A DNA stretch of 64,000 bases, taken from Plecoglossus altivelis. Taxonomy: Eukaryota; Chordata; Actinopteri; Osmeriformes; Plecoglossidae. The stretch lies in assembly GCA_036571765.1 (NCBI GenBank), contig BROE01000020.1:2169130-2233129 (forward strand), in the 5' to 3' direction. A program made the position numbers and the translations under genes. Each line of letters starts with the position of its first letter. Position 1 is the stretch's first letter. The notes under the pieces were generated by a model. The model searched no databases, was not told the origin of the DNA, and saw only the letters and a list, made by a program, of their open reading frames with translations. Of this stretch, positions 36,770-50,200 are shown in pieces.

Positions 36770-38278
36770 ATAAGTGAGTGAGTGAGTAAAGTTCATTTAT
36801 AGAGCACTTTTCACAGATACAATCACAACGTGCTTTACAAAGTATAACCCCATTAATATACAAATTAAAACAGATAAAACTAACAAAGTCAACTTAAGCC
36901 CAATCAACTAAAAGCTTGTTTAAATAACAGTGCCTTGAGTTGCCTTTATAAGGATTCAACAGAATCAGTCACACGGAGACACAAAGGCAAGGTGTTCCAC
37001 AGTCTGGGGGCTACAGCTTCAAAGGACAGATCTCCCCGGGCTTTATAACGAGTTTTTGGGGCAATCAAAAGACTTTGGCCTGCTGATCGAAGGGGATCAC
37101 TTGGGGAGTACTGTATATGCATAGCAAGTCAGTGATGTATTGTGGGGCCTGACCATTTAAAGCTCTAAAAGTTAAAACTAATATTTTAAAAGCAATGCGA
37201 AATTTGATAGGTAGCCAGTGTAGGGAAGACAAAATAGGGTTGATGTGAGCCCGTCTGCCCAATCCTGCTAAAAGCCTTGCAGCAGCATTTTGCACCATTT
37301 GGAGACGATTTAGGGCAGATTTGTTAAGAATAGCAAAAAGAGAGTTACAGTAATCTAAACGTGAAGAAATAAAAGCAAGAATAACCATCTCAAGATCAGA
37401 GTCCGTTAAAATCATCCTCAACTTAGCAATATTTCTTAAGTGATAAAAACAATTTCTTACCAAAAGTCTCGAATGGCAGTCCAAAGACAACGATGGGTCA
37501 AACCAGACACCTAGATTTCTGATGCTCGACCAGACAGTGGAGCTCAGAGAACCAAGGTGTTAGACAATTGATGGAATTTTTTGTCTGGGGCTATAATCAG
37601 GGTTTCTGTTTTATCCAAATTTAATTGAAGACAGTTACTAGCAAGCCACGATTTAACACAAGTTATACCATTCAATAAATCTGTTAGTTTGTGAAACTCT
37701 GAATCATTAAATGAGCAGTACAATTGTATGTCATCAGCATAAAAATGGTATGACACAATGTTTCAAAATATTTCCAAGAGGGGTAATGTACAGTCAAAAC
37801 AGAAGTGGGCCCAGGACAGATCCCTAGGGGACACCATTCAAGAATGGAGTGGCTTCAGACAATATATAATTTACATATACAAAAAAGTTATATCGCTCAG
37901 GTAAGAGGAAAACCATTTTAAAACAGATCCAGTCACACCAAACTCATTTTCCAATCTATGTAACAGTATTTTGTGGTCCACTGTATCGAAGGCTGATGAT
38001 AAATCCAATAAAACCAATACTGAGTATCTCCCTGAGTCGGCCGCCATTTGGACTTCGTCAGATACTTTAAGGAGAGCAGTCTCTGTAGAGTGCATCTTTC
38101 TAAAGCCAGACTGATACTTATCCAGGAGGCCATTATTACTTAGAAAAGCTGTCAGCTGCTCAGCTACTACTCTCTCCAAGACTTTTGAAAGAAAAGGCAG
38201 TTTCTCATTAGGCCTAGTGAGAGTCTTACCCATCGGTGAGATTGTAGAATCCTTTGTCATTCATATAAATTTTTCAGA
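36770..38278 (-). mobile_element. L2-type (Maui-like) LINE, 5'-truncated
   Basis: Minus-strand blocks run from a 5' truncation near 38278 to a 3' end near 36770. There the plus strand reads AAGTGAGTGAGTGAGTAAAG followed by TTTATAGAGCACTTTTCACA, the short-repeat tail and hairpin-like 3' UTR common in fish L2 elements. RT blocks are in order (see the next entry). The missing endonuclease marks it as a truncated insertion. The plus-strand 3' flank is unique AT-rich DNA. Confidence 0.9.
37065..38260 (-). pseudogene. L2-type reverse transcriptase remnant
   Basis: 38260-37871 reads LPFLSKVLERVVAEQLTAFL, YQSGFRKMHSTETALLKV and LVLLDLSSAFDTVDHKILL (first catalytic Asp). The PQG region near 37800 is readable only with stops. 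37756-37544 reads SYHFYADDIQLYCSF, with an intact YADD box, and LNLDKTETLII. 37490-37065 reads FYHLRNIAKLR, SRLDYCNSLFA, VQNAAARLLAG and LHWLPIKFRIAFKI. All are in the order of L2/CR1-type RTs, but frames are broken at about 37870 and 37540. Confidence 0.88.
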
Positions 38279-41200
38279 ATTAATCTAAGTATGGATAAAC
38301 AGATTGTCTGATGACATGAAACACTGTAGGAAAGCATCTTCCGAATTGGACACACACTTGTATTGAACATGGTGTACACCATGGGAAGTAAGGGTTTCTT
38401 AACCTAAAGCACAGCAATTCAATTAGGACAACATAGACAGACATAGACATATCTAAAGCTCAATTAGCTCAGTACACCAAAATCTATAATGACGCAAAAG
38501 GGAGAACCTGAAAAGTTGACTCATTGCACTGTTGTCTTCCATAATGGACAGGACTTCATGTTCATAATGTCTTTGTGAAATAGGTACAAACTTCACGGAC
38601 ACATAAAAAGATAAACAACAAAACCTTATTTCCTTTACTTCACAGCTCTTCACTTGCCTACTCTTGGCAACACTGAGAACTATTTGTTACATTCTAGAAA
38701 ATAATACAAGGCAGTGTATGCTTTGGCAGGTTGGTGTGAGGGTGCTTATAATGATTGGGATGTCTTAAATGATGGAATTGTATGTCTGTGTTTATGGGTT
38801 TCCAAGTTTTTCAAATCTGTTATGGTTCACCATCAGCACCAACCCAGAGTCATAATGAGACCAGAAGGGTGAAACGAAGTCTTAAGTAGTCTTGGAATAC
38901 ACAATGTTAGACAGCTGCCCAGAGGCGAGAGAATAGGAGCAATACTGGAAGCCTCCTACCTACACTTAACCAGAGCATTACAAGGCATCTGCTGTCCATC
39001 GGGGGTAGGCGAGAGAGAAGGCAGCAGAAAGAAACAGAAGCGAGAGAGTGGGACATGTGGAGCTGAATGAGAGAGAGAGAGAGAATAAAGGGAGGAAGCG
39101 GGCATGTACACAGTATAGAAGAATAGAATACATTTGGATACAATCCTCCTCGAGTGCACTGAATAAATACAAATGTTATACTAAAACTTGTACTGATTAC
39201 AAAAATTGAAAGCAGTATTCTATCCAGTTGAGTTTGGTGCCCTCAGAAAACCGTACGACTGTACTGTATGGAAAAGACATCCCTTTAAACCTTTAATGTC
39301 ACTTCTCACTGTCCTTAGTGAACATTATAATGAAAAATCTACAAATGAAAAGGGAGATGGTACAGTGTGGAGTGGGGAGGGGCACCCATTCTGCTGCAGG
39401 CCACAGATCTATCTCAGCCTTTTATATCAGCACCAGAGACTGAGCCTTTGGGGCTCTGCAGCAGGAACCAGGAGCAGCACCATGGACCCTGCTGCACACA
39501 TCTCCAAGCTCTCCCAGCTCATTCTGCAATCAGCCACCAAGGCACTGTCCAACTGTGGCCATTTGTCAGTCAGGGTCACTTTAAAGAAGCTCACAGAGCC
39601 TGAGGAGAGGTACGAAGAAATAGGAATAAGAAGATTGTGTACTCTACCCTCCAGACAATTACACAGACTATCCTCCGACCGCAGGGTCTCTTTCCTGTGA
39701 GGACCCAACACCAAAAACCCCAGTCCAGCAGGGAGGCACCCTGAACTCTTGGCATAGTCTCACTTTTTCTTTATCCGTAAGCTTCAATAAAACACCACTT
39801 GGGGCTGACCAGCGTTCTGATTGTCAACATTTGTGTTCTCCATGCCACAATGCTTACAGAGCAAAAGCTAAAACTATTACATTTTGGAACCATGAAAGTC
39901 TAGAACAGCTACCACAAAGACATACGCTCAACCCATGTCCATAGTCCCCACAATCTGTACGTAACCAATTTTATGTACTTAACCTGCATCAACTAAACCA
40001 GTAAATCAACGCATCTCGATACATCTCTCAAAACACTTGACTTTATAAGCAAGAGGTTTGATTGCCCAATTGTAAATTATGGATTTTATTATTGCACAAA
40101 CTAAGTACTATTAAAATCAATGGATTACTTTCAGCTGCAGTGCTGTTTCGAAAACAAAAATATTATTTTACAAAACTGCGACAAAAAAAACACAATCCAA
40201 TATCCAAATATCATTTGAACCAAAATGATTGGCGCATGCAATCCATGGACATAATGTCCACATTCACATGTACATTTATTTTACATACACACTAGTTAAA
40301 CAGTTTCTTTCAAAGTATGATAAGATTACACTTGCCCGATGTGATTAACTTAATCACTTTTGGGGCAATGCATTTGCATTGAGAGCAGAAAATTGGGCCC
40401 TAAGGGCCAAACAGATCACAATTAAATGTAATGGGCTTCACTCGTTCCTACAGTCAGCAAAGCCATCTATGCTTCAGGACATAAATCTGCTGCTCACCTT
40501 CTGATACATTAACATGCAGTCTCCATTTGTCTGTTTATGTCAAATGTGTTGACCTGAGTCAGGTTGATTAAAAAAGAAATTACAAAAAACATTCTCATAC
40601 TATATATCCTTTTAAAGACAGTGACAATATTGTGTAATCTACACTATAATGCAAGGAATTTCTGTCTGTCCGTCTGTATGGTTTCCTGATGGTATTCATG
40701 GGTAACAAATGGGTCCAACAATTATCTTGAGAACCAGGGACTGTACAATGTTGTAATTTATCATGTATCCATGACAGGATTGTTTGCATGGAATTGACTA
40801 AGGAAGCAACATGTTCTAACTGGGTCATTATTATGGGCCATCTTTAATGTGTGTATGTGTGCTTGCTTAATGTTTTGTGTGTCCATGTAGTACAATGCCC
40901 TTGACAGTCGTCCCTTCTACTTGCTGATCTCTCACTTTGCTTATATCTGCTCACCAACTATCCCTGCTCCTCAGCTCTTTTATTCATTCCCCAACCGCAT
41001 TTTTCTAAAACCTTCACCTCTCCTCCTTCATCCACTTCCTCCCCTTTCTTCCATCTCTTGTCCTCTCCTATCATCCCCCCACCTCCCATCCTCTCCTCTC
41101 TATCTGAGTACCAGTCCCATTTCCACTGACAGCTGCAGTACTGGCAATTAGGTCAGCCGTTGGCCTATTTAAAGCATCATTGAGGAAAAAAAACTAAGGC

Positions 41201-43204
41201 CCTAGATTTGCTTCAGTACTTACAAAAGCAGCAGTAACATCAGATCAGACGGAAGTTATGATACACATATATGGAATTCATCACATACACAGTGCAAAAA
41301 CTATGTTTTCGTATTTCATTGAATAACTATGACATGAATCATCTGCATGAGTTTGTATTGGCCTGTTCCAGTTTATGGTTGTAGTATCAGGTACCTAACT
41401 GATTGATTAATTGAAGCCACGTTCTCATGGAATACATAGACTTGTAATGGTTTGCACCTTGATAACTATACCAACTAGTTCTCTTTTTCTGTGTGGAAAA
41501 TTTAATTAAACACCTTGACAGACTGACCAACACCTGCTAGAAAAAATGGTCCCATGAGATGAAAGCTCAGACACAATATGTCTTACAGAGTTTTGTACAC
41601 ACCAGACTAAACGCAACTTCCAAGGGTGTCACATTTGGTCTCCAACAGCAAATGAGCCTATTTAAATTCACAGTAATTCAGGCTTTCAGTTGTGCATTTC
41701 TTAGCACTGAGACAGTGGGTCCTTACTGTTTGTATAGTTATTCATTTGGTATGTAAGAAATACTCTGCTCTAGCTGTTAGCTATACTTACTTCCGACTCT
41801 TGCATTAGGTACTTCATCTTGGAGTTCTTGCCTAATAAAAGATGAGTTTTTTTTTTGCTAGGAATATACATTTACACACATTATTCGAATAATATTTCTA
41901 TTGTCTTACATTTAACATAATTTACACCTCACACATGTATTTCCCTAGAACTATTAATATAATGATGTACTTTTATAATATATTATATAATATAGTTGTG
42001 TAATATACTTGTATCTCATACATATGACTAGGGATTTAAACACAAATCAGGTGTATATGAGGTATATCGTTGTAACATGGTTTGTTCCTGTTATAAACAC
42101 ATCCAACTGAACCACAATAACACTTTTAACAGGCAAATTACTGTATCCATCCATAATACAATTGTTTTACTTTGTTTCTGTTCAATGCACTGGGTTTTTA
42201 AACAAATCTCACCTTTTGTAGACTAGACTTGGTCTTACATTGCTCTATGAAAAGTTCAATGTATATTACCTTGCCCCATTTCTCAATTGCATTAACTGGA
42301 GTGTTTCGTTTTCGCTGCCGAAATTTGTGACACCAACTGGTGTAATTACCCTTTCTGTTGTACCATTTCAATTTTCTTGAATATTATGAAAAATAAAGTG
42401 TTGAAGAAGTCATGTAATATAATAAACAACATGGTTAATGGCCACTACACAAATGCTTTATTATAGCTACTGCAATTATCACTGCTGGAAAGACAATCAA
42501 GGATTGAAATAGACTTGTTTATCTTGAAGAACATGCATGATAGAAACTAGAGACGGTAAAATTTATGGGGAAATTGTGAAGTGTGTTTGTATCAATTGTA
42601 GCTGCAGCACCATCTCCAACCCTTTTGCTTAATAACTGAACTGCTGTTTAGCAATTAAAACATGAACGTTTGTTCACACATAGACTACATGCTCATATCA
42701 ACTTACAAATGAGACTCACCCTGGCCTGTACACTTTTGCCTGCAACTTGCCTAGTTGATTTTAAGTTATACCAGCTAGCTAGCCTGTTGCAGTACCTACC
42801 TGAAGCTAACTAGCAATAGCTAACAAAAACTAAGAAATATCTGCAAAACATACAGGGAAACATCGCAAATGCAGCCAGCTATGTTTTCTGTGATTGCACC
42901 ACTCAGGGCTGTATTTCCTGTCAGCTGTAGCTAGCTATACAAGTAGCAAAATTGTCTCCACTGAGCATAGTGAAGCTTGTATACCTGCTTGTATTTATTG
43001 TATCTTACAGGCCTTGTTACAAACGCACCCCATACAGATGTTTGTGACTGTAGCTGGCTAGTTAACTAGCTCTACCATTAACTTAAATTTTTGCCACACA
43101 AGAATTCTGCATAAACCTTGCATTGCAACATTTGCAGTAATATGAGCAATACAATCGGGTTCAAGAATATTTAGACACCAACATTCTGTGTGCAGTGCCT
43201 AGGG
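38279..43204. other. Non-coding unique sequence
   Basis: The longest frame (39206-39700) has no recognised domain and the opposite strand is open as well. 40330-40450 has clustered homeodomain and octamer-like sites (see findings). Pyrimidine tract at 40990-41110. AT-rich simple sequence near 41970-42010. Confidence 0.5.
39069..39085 (+). repeat. GA microsatellite
   Basis: GAGAGAGAGAGAGAGAA, a short pure dinucleotide run in non-coding DNA. Confidence 0.85.
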
Positions 43205-43400
43205 AGTAGGGGGGCATTCCAGAAAGTAGGTTTAGGGGAAACTCTGGGTTTCCCATTCCAGAAAGAGAGACCCACACAAACTGTGGGTCAATGTCCATGG
43301 TAGCTGATTTTGTGAACCTAACCTGCTCATTGGCAGGTTTTCTATAACAAACGCTACATGTCTACCTATCCCCTCCCACTTTCTGACCCTGATACAGTTG
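43205..43400 (+). repeat. Probable dispersed repeat
   Basis: GGGCATTCCAGAAAGTAGGT and then CCCATTCCAGAAAGAGAGAC form an internal partial repeat, and the wording resembles a non-autonomous repeat common in fish genomes. No ends could be defined. Confidence 0.35.
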
Positions 43401-43477
43401 GCAGACATAGGTTGTCCTCTCTTGGTTCAGATGAATGATCTCAAACTAAATTCTACTCACTTAGCTTTACATCAGAG

Positions 43478-43666
43478 ATCCAAGATGGTGGCGCGTTCGG
43501 ACGCAGCGGCTACTCCGGAGCCCGAAGACGGTGCTTTTATGTCGTTTAATGTCGTCTGTTCGTCTGTACTTATGTAGCACCGTGGCTCTGTGAGGCACGA
43601 CATTTCGTTCCACTGTATGCACCCGCATGTAGCGGAATGACAATAAAGCACAACTTGAACTTGATC
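43478..43666 (+). repeat. Short chimeric LINE derivative (5' end joined to 3' tail)
   Basis: The 5' part begins GATCCAAGATGGTGGCGCGT, like the 5' end of LINEs such as the one at 56768 (minus strand). After only about 85 bp it passes into the conserved tail block (CACCGTGGCTCTGTGAGGCA ... GGAATGACAATAAAGCACAA) and ends in CTTGAACTTGA. This is a short, internally deleted or SINE-like copy with both termini. Imperfect ATCAG(A/G) sequences lie at both edges and may be a target duplication. Confidence 0.7.
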
Positions 43667-46600
43667 AGGAAGGGATTTTAAGATTGAAATTGTTAGTGTT
43701 TTCATTTCCTAAATACCTAAGTGAATAAATACATTTTTCTGACACATGTCAAGGCTTCATGAACATGCACTCAGAACCAACCAAATGCTGTTTGGCACTG
43801 ACATAAAGACAAATCGATGTATTTGTATTTTGTCTTCGTAATTGCCCACAAATGGAAATCCAACCATTAGTATTTAGATGTGCTGTTGTTCCAACAATTA
43901 ACATTGTTAACCTGTGACCGTACCCCATGACCATTTGGGACCTGTTCAGAAATGTACAATGCATGTATTTGTATGTAAAATCGTCAAATTCTTTAAGTTG
44001 TGGAAAATGTCCTTAGGTGTTGCGAAATTATGTAAGTCCAAAAACAGCACTGGAACTAAGCAATATTTGATGCAAAGTGTTTATTGGCCTCCAATGTGAC
44101 AAAGCCTCCAAAAACATAAGCATGCTCTCGGGATCAGACAAGTCTATTTTCTCCGTACATTTATTGGCGATTTCAGTTGGTCATATATTCAACACATCAT
44201 CATACAATTGAAACATTTTCCTGGGGGTTTCTAATTACATGTCATGCCATAATGTTGGCACCATAAATGTGATTGTGACAGGCCTTGCAGGGAGTCCACA
44301 CACCAGCTCTGTCTTAAATTGACGTTTTTTAGCTCTTAGTGAAGACTAGGGTGCTCAGCTTTTTATGAAAAGGAATTCCTCTCTCTAGTTAGGGCTGGCG
44401 CTTGTCCTTGGGAAAGCAGTTGCAGATAAGACTCCTGGTGAACAGTAGAGCCTCTGCCATAATGAATTATAGCTCAGGTCTAACTTTACAAACAGTGATG
44501 CATTCGTGCAAAGGGTAATTGACCCCACTGCTCAGACCCTGACACCCAGATCTTGCACTCAATGCACACTATTTACCATTTAGTAATAATAACAATTAGT
44601 CAACAGCTTAACATATAGTTTCCAGCAATATAGAATGTGCTAAAAAGAGGTGATGGAGAGTTTTCATTTTCAGGACGGATATTTCTTTCATTGACACCGT
44701 CGAGCTATCCTCTCTAGAATAGTTTTTCTGATCATTTCATGTTCTTATTTCACAAAATGGAACAGCTAGTTCATAAACATCACCAACTATGCTCATGCAC
44801 AGTGACATAACATCTTAAATTGAGACACATGCAGATTGTAAACTATTTTTGATGCAAAAGCATACAAAACGAGAATTCATTTCTAAACCAGTTTGAGCAG
44901 ACTATCTCATGGGCCCACATAAATGGGCCTCGTCACTCTGGGAGTGTCAGCTACACGTGTGGCTATCTCACTCAGTTCCAGCTTTATGTCAGGTAGAATT
45001 TGTCAAGCAAACTATGTTTGTCTATTAAACCTTTCTGTCTTCATGGCAAAGAAAACACAGGAGGGTAGCGGTTTCCAGGTTGGTCTGCAGAAGATGTAAC
45101 AAACTTGGGACATTTGGGATTTGTTTTGTGAGTATTGACCAGGCTTAAACAACACTGGTAGCCTAAAGGCTTTAAAAGATCAATATTGGCACTGATAACT
45201 CTATTTGTTTTGCAAATTAAAGTGATTATTTGATCCAGGACACTGTGAAACACTTTAAAAGTATAACTGTTCAAATTTTCTGCAGTCACACATATCCAAA
45301 TGGCCACACTTGTGAAATACATAAAAGTGTATTATATGTTGCCATGAATTCTCATACATGAACACAGCTGAGCTCACAATCTATCCAGTTTTCGTTTCCC
45401 AGTCATGCTGAGATATTAATTGTGGTGCATTGTTGTAATATTCACAAATTATGGTGGTGTTCACTCTAACAACAAACATGCACAAAAAATATGTATTCTA
45501 GCTTATCCTACAAAAGGCTTAGCTAGCTCTCATAGTGGCCGGTCCATCAAATAAATAAAAGCATACTAAGAACTCTGACACACACAGATTTGAACATAGA
45601 CAACAACATGTACAGCTTACTTACGTTAGTTTTCCCATTTTGTTTAATGCAAATGGCATACGGCTTCATAATGGTAGTGAAGCACTGGCAGACCTTTAAA
45701 CCAATGTTAGATTAAGCTAAATACAAATAAAAAATAAATGTACGTATAACTCTATGTGTAACATTTATAACTACTCTCGTCTCGTCACAAAGTTGGTCAT
45801 CCCTTATGACTCATATAAAAAACGAAAGATTTCTAGTGCTGCCATGGACAGCCTCACCTAAATAACAGTATATAAGATACTAGTCACGAACAGTCAGTTA
45901 ATTTATTCTATTCTAATATATTCTATTCACCTTAATTGAGAGATAATTACTCAAACACAACAGTCACATAGTAGCCACAATCAGACATCTTTGCAAGTCC
46001 TTTCCATTTCTTATCTTTCTACATACTGTGAGATACATTACAATTAGGCCTTGTCGCACCAATTCTAGGATTACATAATAAAACTTTGTCTCTTTGTCTT
46101 AAACTGACACCTTGTTTAGAAATCACAATTCATCTGACAACTCTACATTAATCACATTTGACCTTAACTGCTGGTACTCAGGTAAATACCTTTCAGTGTG
46201 ATTTACAATGGTTGTTTATCAACTAAGCTCTAGTTTAAGGGTTGATCAACTCAATCTTCCCTTGCAGAGATACATCTGTCAAACGAAGCCATTTTCTCTC
46301 CATTATATTTTGTTGGTTGTCATGGCTGCCAGATCCTAGCTGTGAGGGCTATCATTCATCAATACAAGGGGCAAGGGGACTGAGGCCATTCATAGAAGGA
46401 GTAGGTAGAGCTCATGGTCTGCATCTTAATCTGGCCGGTGCCATGAGAGTACAACAGACGAGACAATTTATTTAGGGGGAGGAAGAGGGTGCATATCAGA
46501 AAGAAAAGGATGAATGGAGGAGAGTGGCAAATAATATGAGAGAAGGAGAAAGAGGTGGAACAAGAGTAGATGGGATAAAAATACAGAGTTTAGACAGCAT

Positions 46601-49600
46601 GCCAAGAGAGAACTGAAAAAAGAAAAACAAATCATGGTTATGAATATTTGTTCATGGTATGGAAGTGTGTAGCATTTCCAGAGTTTGTGTTTTCACTATT
46701 ATGTTACTGTTATGGTATTGGTGATATTCTATGTATTTAAACACATTACTCATAAATACAAATGCATTAAGTAATAGTATTATTACTATTTGTGGTCAGC
46801 AAACTTATTTGAATTCTACTAACTGAATGTGTGCCATGACATGAAGAATTACGGTTTGTTCTGCTCATCCAATGTCACTAACTTATCTTCTTTGTTTTAG
46901 GTTCATATCTTTTCAGTAAACATCACAGGTCCAAAAAATCAAATTTCTTGATAAAGTCATACTTGAAGATAGAGACATGATGAGTTGGACACTTTTATAC
47001 CTGACAATGACTATGTTTAAGCAAGGTCAATTCCGGAGCAGACAAAAGCTAGCACTATTTGGTTGATAGACAATTTGTCTGATCCTTCTTCAATGTAGAT
47101 GCAAGCGGAGACAAAGATCTGACATGGGGATTTTCAATTTTCCATAACTGTACAAATAAACCCACATGCACTTGAAGGAAAGCTACTGGGACCTAACATA
47201 TCTTCATATCTTACCACAAATACCTTAATACAATGCTAAGAATTCATGGTTGCCATGCATGTGGATAGTTTGATAAAAAAGAAAATAGATCCTACGTGAG
47301 ACTGGATTATCTTTAGTACCTTGATCTCTGAACAGTGACATTGTGATTGAGTTTTTCAAATGTGTTTATTTGCCTTTTTATGACTGACATGAAACTCTCT
47401 CAAAATTCAATCAATTTAGGGTTTTGGTAAAGTTTAACATTTCACATCTGCGGATGCTAAAGGAAATTCCCCGCAGTGTTTGTCCTTGGCTATGCCAGAG
47501 TTATAAAAAGATAGAAACTAAATATTTGCTAGCTACATAGCTGCTAACTCACCAATAGACATGCTGTAGACTGTGGATAGATTATGCTTTCTTGATACCA
47601 TCTAGCTTGTACAACAAGATTTTGTTTTATTATTGCACTGGCTTTGTTGCGCAAGAAGGGAAAAAAACATAATGGATTCACAATTGCACAGATACACAGG
47701 AAGGAGTGAAGCTTACTCTGCCTAATATTGCCATCATCCTCTGTTCACTATGAATGTCTGCTGCCAATGGGTTGACTCGTCTAAGCTAACAAGTACTTAG
47801 GGTTTAATTTGTAACGTGACTTGCTACTCTATATAGCCACATTTAATAAGGTAAGAACAAAATATATATATTTTTAAATTACATCCATTTAGACTTTTGT
47901 CTGTAAGTTTTTTTCTTGCCACTGTATGTTGGAAACCTTCATCCAAGATGCTTCCCTCTGACTTCACTACAATTACAGTTCAGTGGTAACAAAATAGTTA
48001 GGTGACATAAGTTACCAAATTGTTATGCGTTGCAGTAACAAAATAGTCACTGTTCAGTAGTTACGCAACACCTGATCATACAGCAAGAATGTACCCCCTC
48101 CACGTTTCTTTAGACTGGAATGTACACCTCCAACACTGCAGATATTCAATACAGGATGAGCTATACATAATGCATAGCCCTCTGGAATACACTTTTCGAT
48201 TAAATAAAGCTCTTGCGCAAACAGATTATGACTCTCCCCTCATGTACTGACAGCTGTGAAAGAGCAATTTGTAGTTATGTTTGCTATATAAATATACTGT
48301 TCATGGCAGGTATATGGATGTGTATGGGTGGACATAATTGTTGAATTTATGATATTTTAACTTTAAATTAACAATAACAATCTAAATAACAGATATTGAT
48401 AATTAATGGGACAAGAGAGGAACATACTGAAAGATATGAGCGATGCATTGTGATACAATACAAACCACAGAACAAACAATTATTGAGCCATACTGGAGCT
48501 ATACCTTGGCAGCTCTATTCAAAATGTTACATTTTTCATTTCTGAGGTAAATTGAGGCCATTAATGCAACCAGGTTAGGGTATTGAGGTCAATCAAAATA
48601 GCTATGTTCAAAGTGTGGTGCCATGCTATTCAATGGAGTGAAAGCCACAGTATATCTGGCGTAACTAGCATATGTCCTATCTCTTTCCATGGTGATCCAA
48701 AGTAGTATAAGACCCATGTACACGATAGTATGGTTGCACTCACTCGGTTCCTATTCCTTATGTTATGTCCATAGACTGTCTGCGGTTGATTTATGGCTAA
48801 AGGACAAAAAGAGTTTGGTGTTAGGTGGCTTTTGCATTTGATTGCTCATGCTTAGATAGACCTTCCGCCCTATTGAAATAAGAGGTTGCACATAATTAAT
48901 CACTATTGCTATAAAGTAATAATCGTCACCATATTTTAAGCAGGCTACACTGTGCTCTGAGTATACTGCATGTCAAATAGTGCGATAGGGTGCGATAGTG
49001 CCAGACCTTTCTAAGAAAATACATCCCAATAGTTTTTCTGTACAATCAACCAACACCTCTGATGTTGTAAAACCAAATTCAAACGTTTACTCTCCTACCT
49101 GAGATTTGATATATGGCAGCCCTGTTTTAAATGTTCTGCGCATCAAGCAGGTTGCACATTTATTGTCAAGACATCTTGCTCCAGGCTTGTTAAAAACAGC
49201 ATGACACGTTGGTTAAAATGTTCCCCATTAGTTTTTTGTTTAACAGAAACTGGATAGAAGCCTATTCATATTTTATTGGCGTTCGTATAATCTAAAATTA
49301 ATGAATGAATGAAAACAATTCATCACTTTTTCCTCATCCATACCAATTCGACGTTGAAAGCGCTCTTGTGAATGAAAAATCTACTTGACATGGAATTATT
49401 GCCTTCCTTTTAACGCTGCCACTCTTAATTAAGCCTTTAAACGCCTCATGGGAAACACGACCGATAACGCAAACAGTCATAAGATAACGTCTTGTATTTT
49501 AAAAAGAACCGGCAAATACATTCTGTTCACACATATTTGTCAACAAAGGAATTCGGACTTACTGCAGTTGAACGATTCAAGATAATGATTTGTTAAGAGT

Positions 49601-49692
49601 CTGTCAAGCTTCAATCATTTATCACTCGACAACGCTGAATAAGAATCGCTTCGCAATAATCAAATTCAACAGCTTCGTCTTCATGACCTTAC
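43667..49692. other. Non-coding unique sequence, possible long intron
   Basis: No exon or transposon recognised. 44390-44600 has an AATGAATTATAGC type segment in balanced, non-repetitive sequence and is a candidate regulatory element. If the donor at 49692 is real, this is the start of a minus-strand first intron. Confidence 0.5.
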
Positions 49693-50200
49693 CTCTGTAG
49701 TAGATCACGTTTCGTTATTTGTAGATTTGTTATCAAATTAGTCTTGAAAAACTGCAATGTATCCTCTTCTGGCTACTGCCGTCGATACGATCCAAATATC
49801 TTCCGGCTTTTGGAAAAACACGGATGATATGACAACCAGTGACGGTACTCCTGACTTTAAGATGCAGATGCCTATTATTTGTCCGTTGTATCTTTGTCTT
49901 TCCAGTGAGGAGAAAGGCAAGCTCCTCTGTCCACTGCTGTCCCCATTACTGAGCAGTTCATTCACGTTTGAAGGCAGACAAGGCTATAGGCGAGTCAGAC
50001 AGTGATGCTGTACCGAACTGAGACCCAAGGGAAGAGAGAGAGAGAAAATTCAAATCAGCACCACAGACAGCTCCATGCCCGCCTAGACAAGTGTAGATCG
50101 AGTAGTTGTGTTTCCCACAAGTCAAGTAAAATGGCCACAAAGACACTACACTTTCACCTCCACGCACACCCATTTCTGTTGTTGCTTGAAAAATATACAT
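49693..50200 (-). other. Candidate first exon and promoter of an unseen minus-strand gene
   Basis: On the minus strand the sequence CTACAGAG|GTAAGG has a perfect donor (GT at 49692-49691). Upstream lies a non-repetitive, moderately CpG-containing stretch with a 75-codon open frame (49965-49738) starting MNELLSNGDSSGQ that stops 42 bp before the donor. That pattern fits a 5' UTR exon with an upstream reading frame better than a coding exon. I do not recognise the peptide and found no downstream exon, so the gene, if real, has a very long first intron. Confidence 0.3.

Noticed and set aside
39206..39700. 164-codon open frame on the plus strand
   Set aside because: No recognisable domain, the opposite strand is open for 95 codons over the same place, and splice signals are not convincing. 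I keep it as non-coding.
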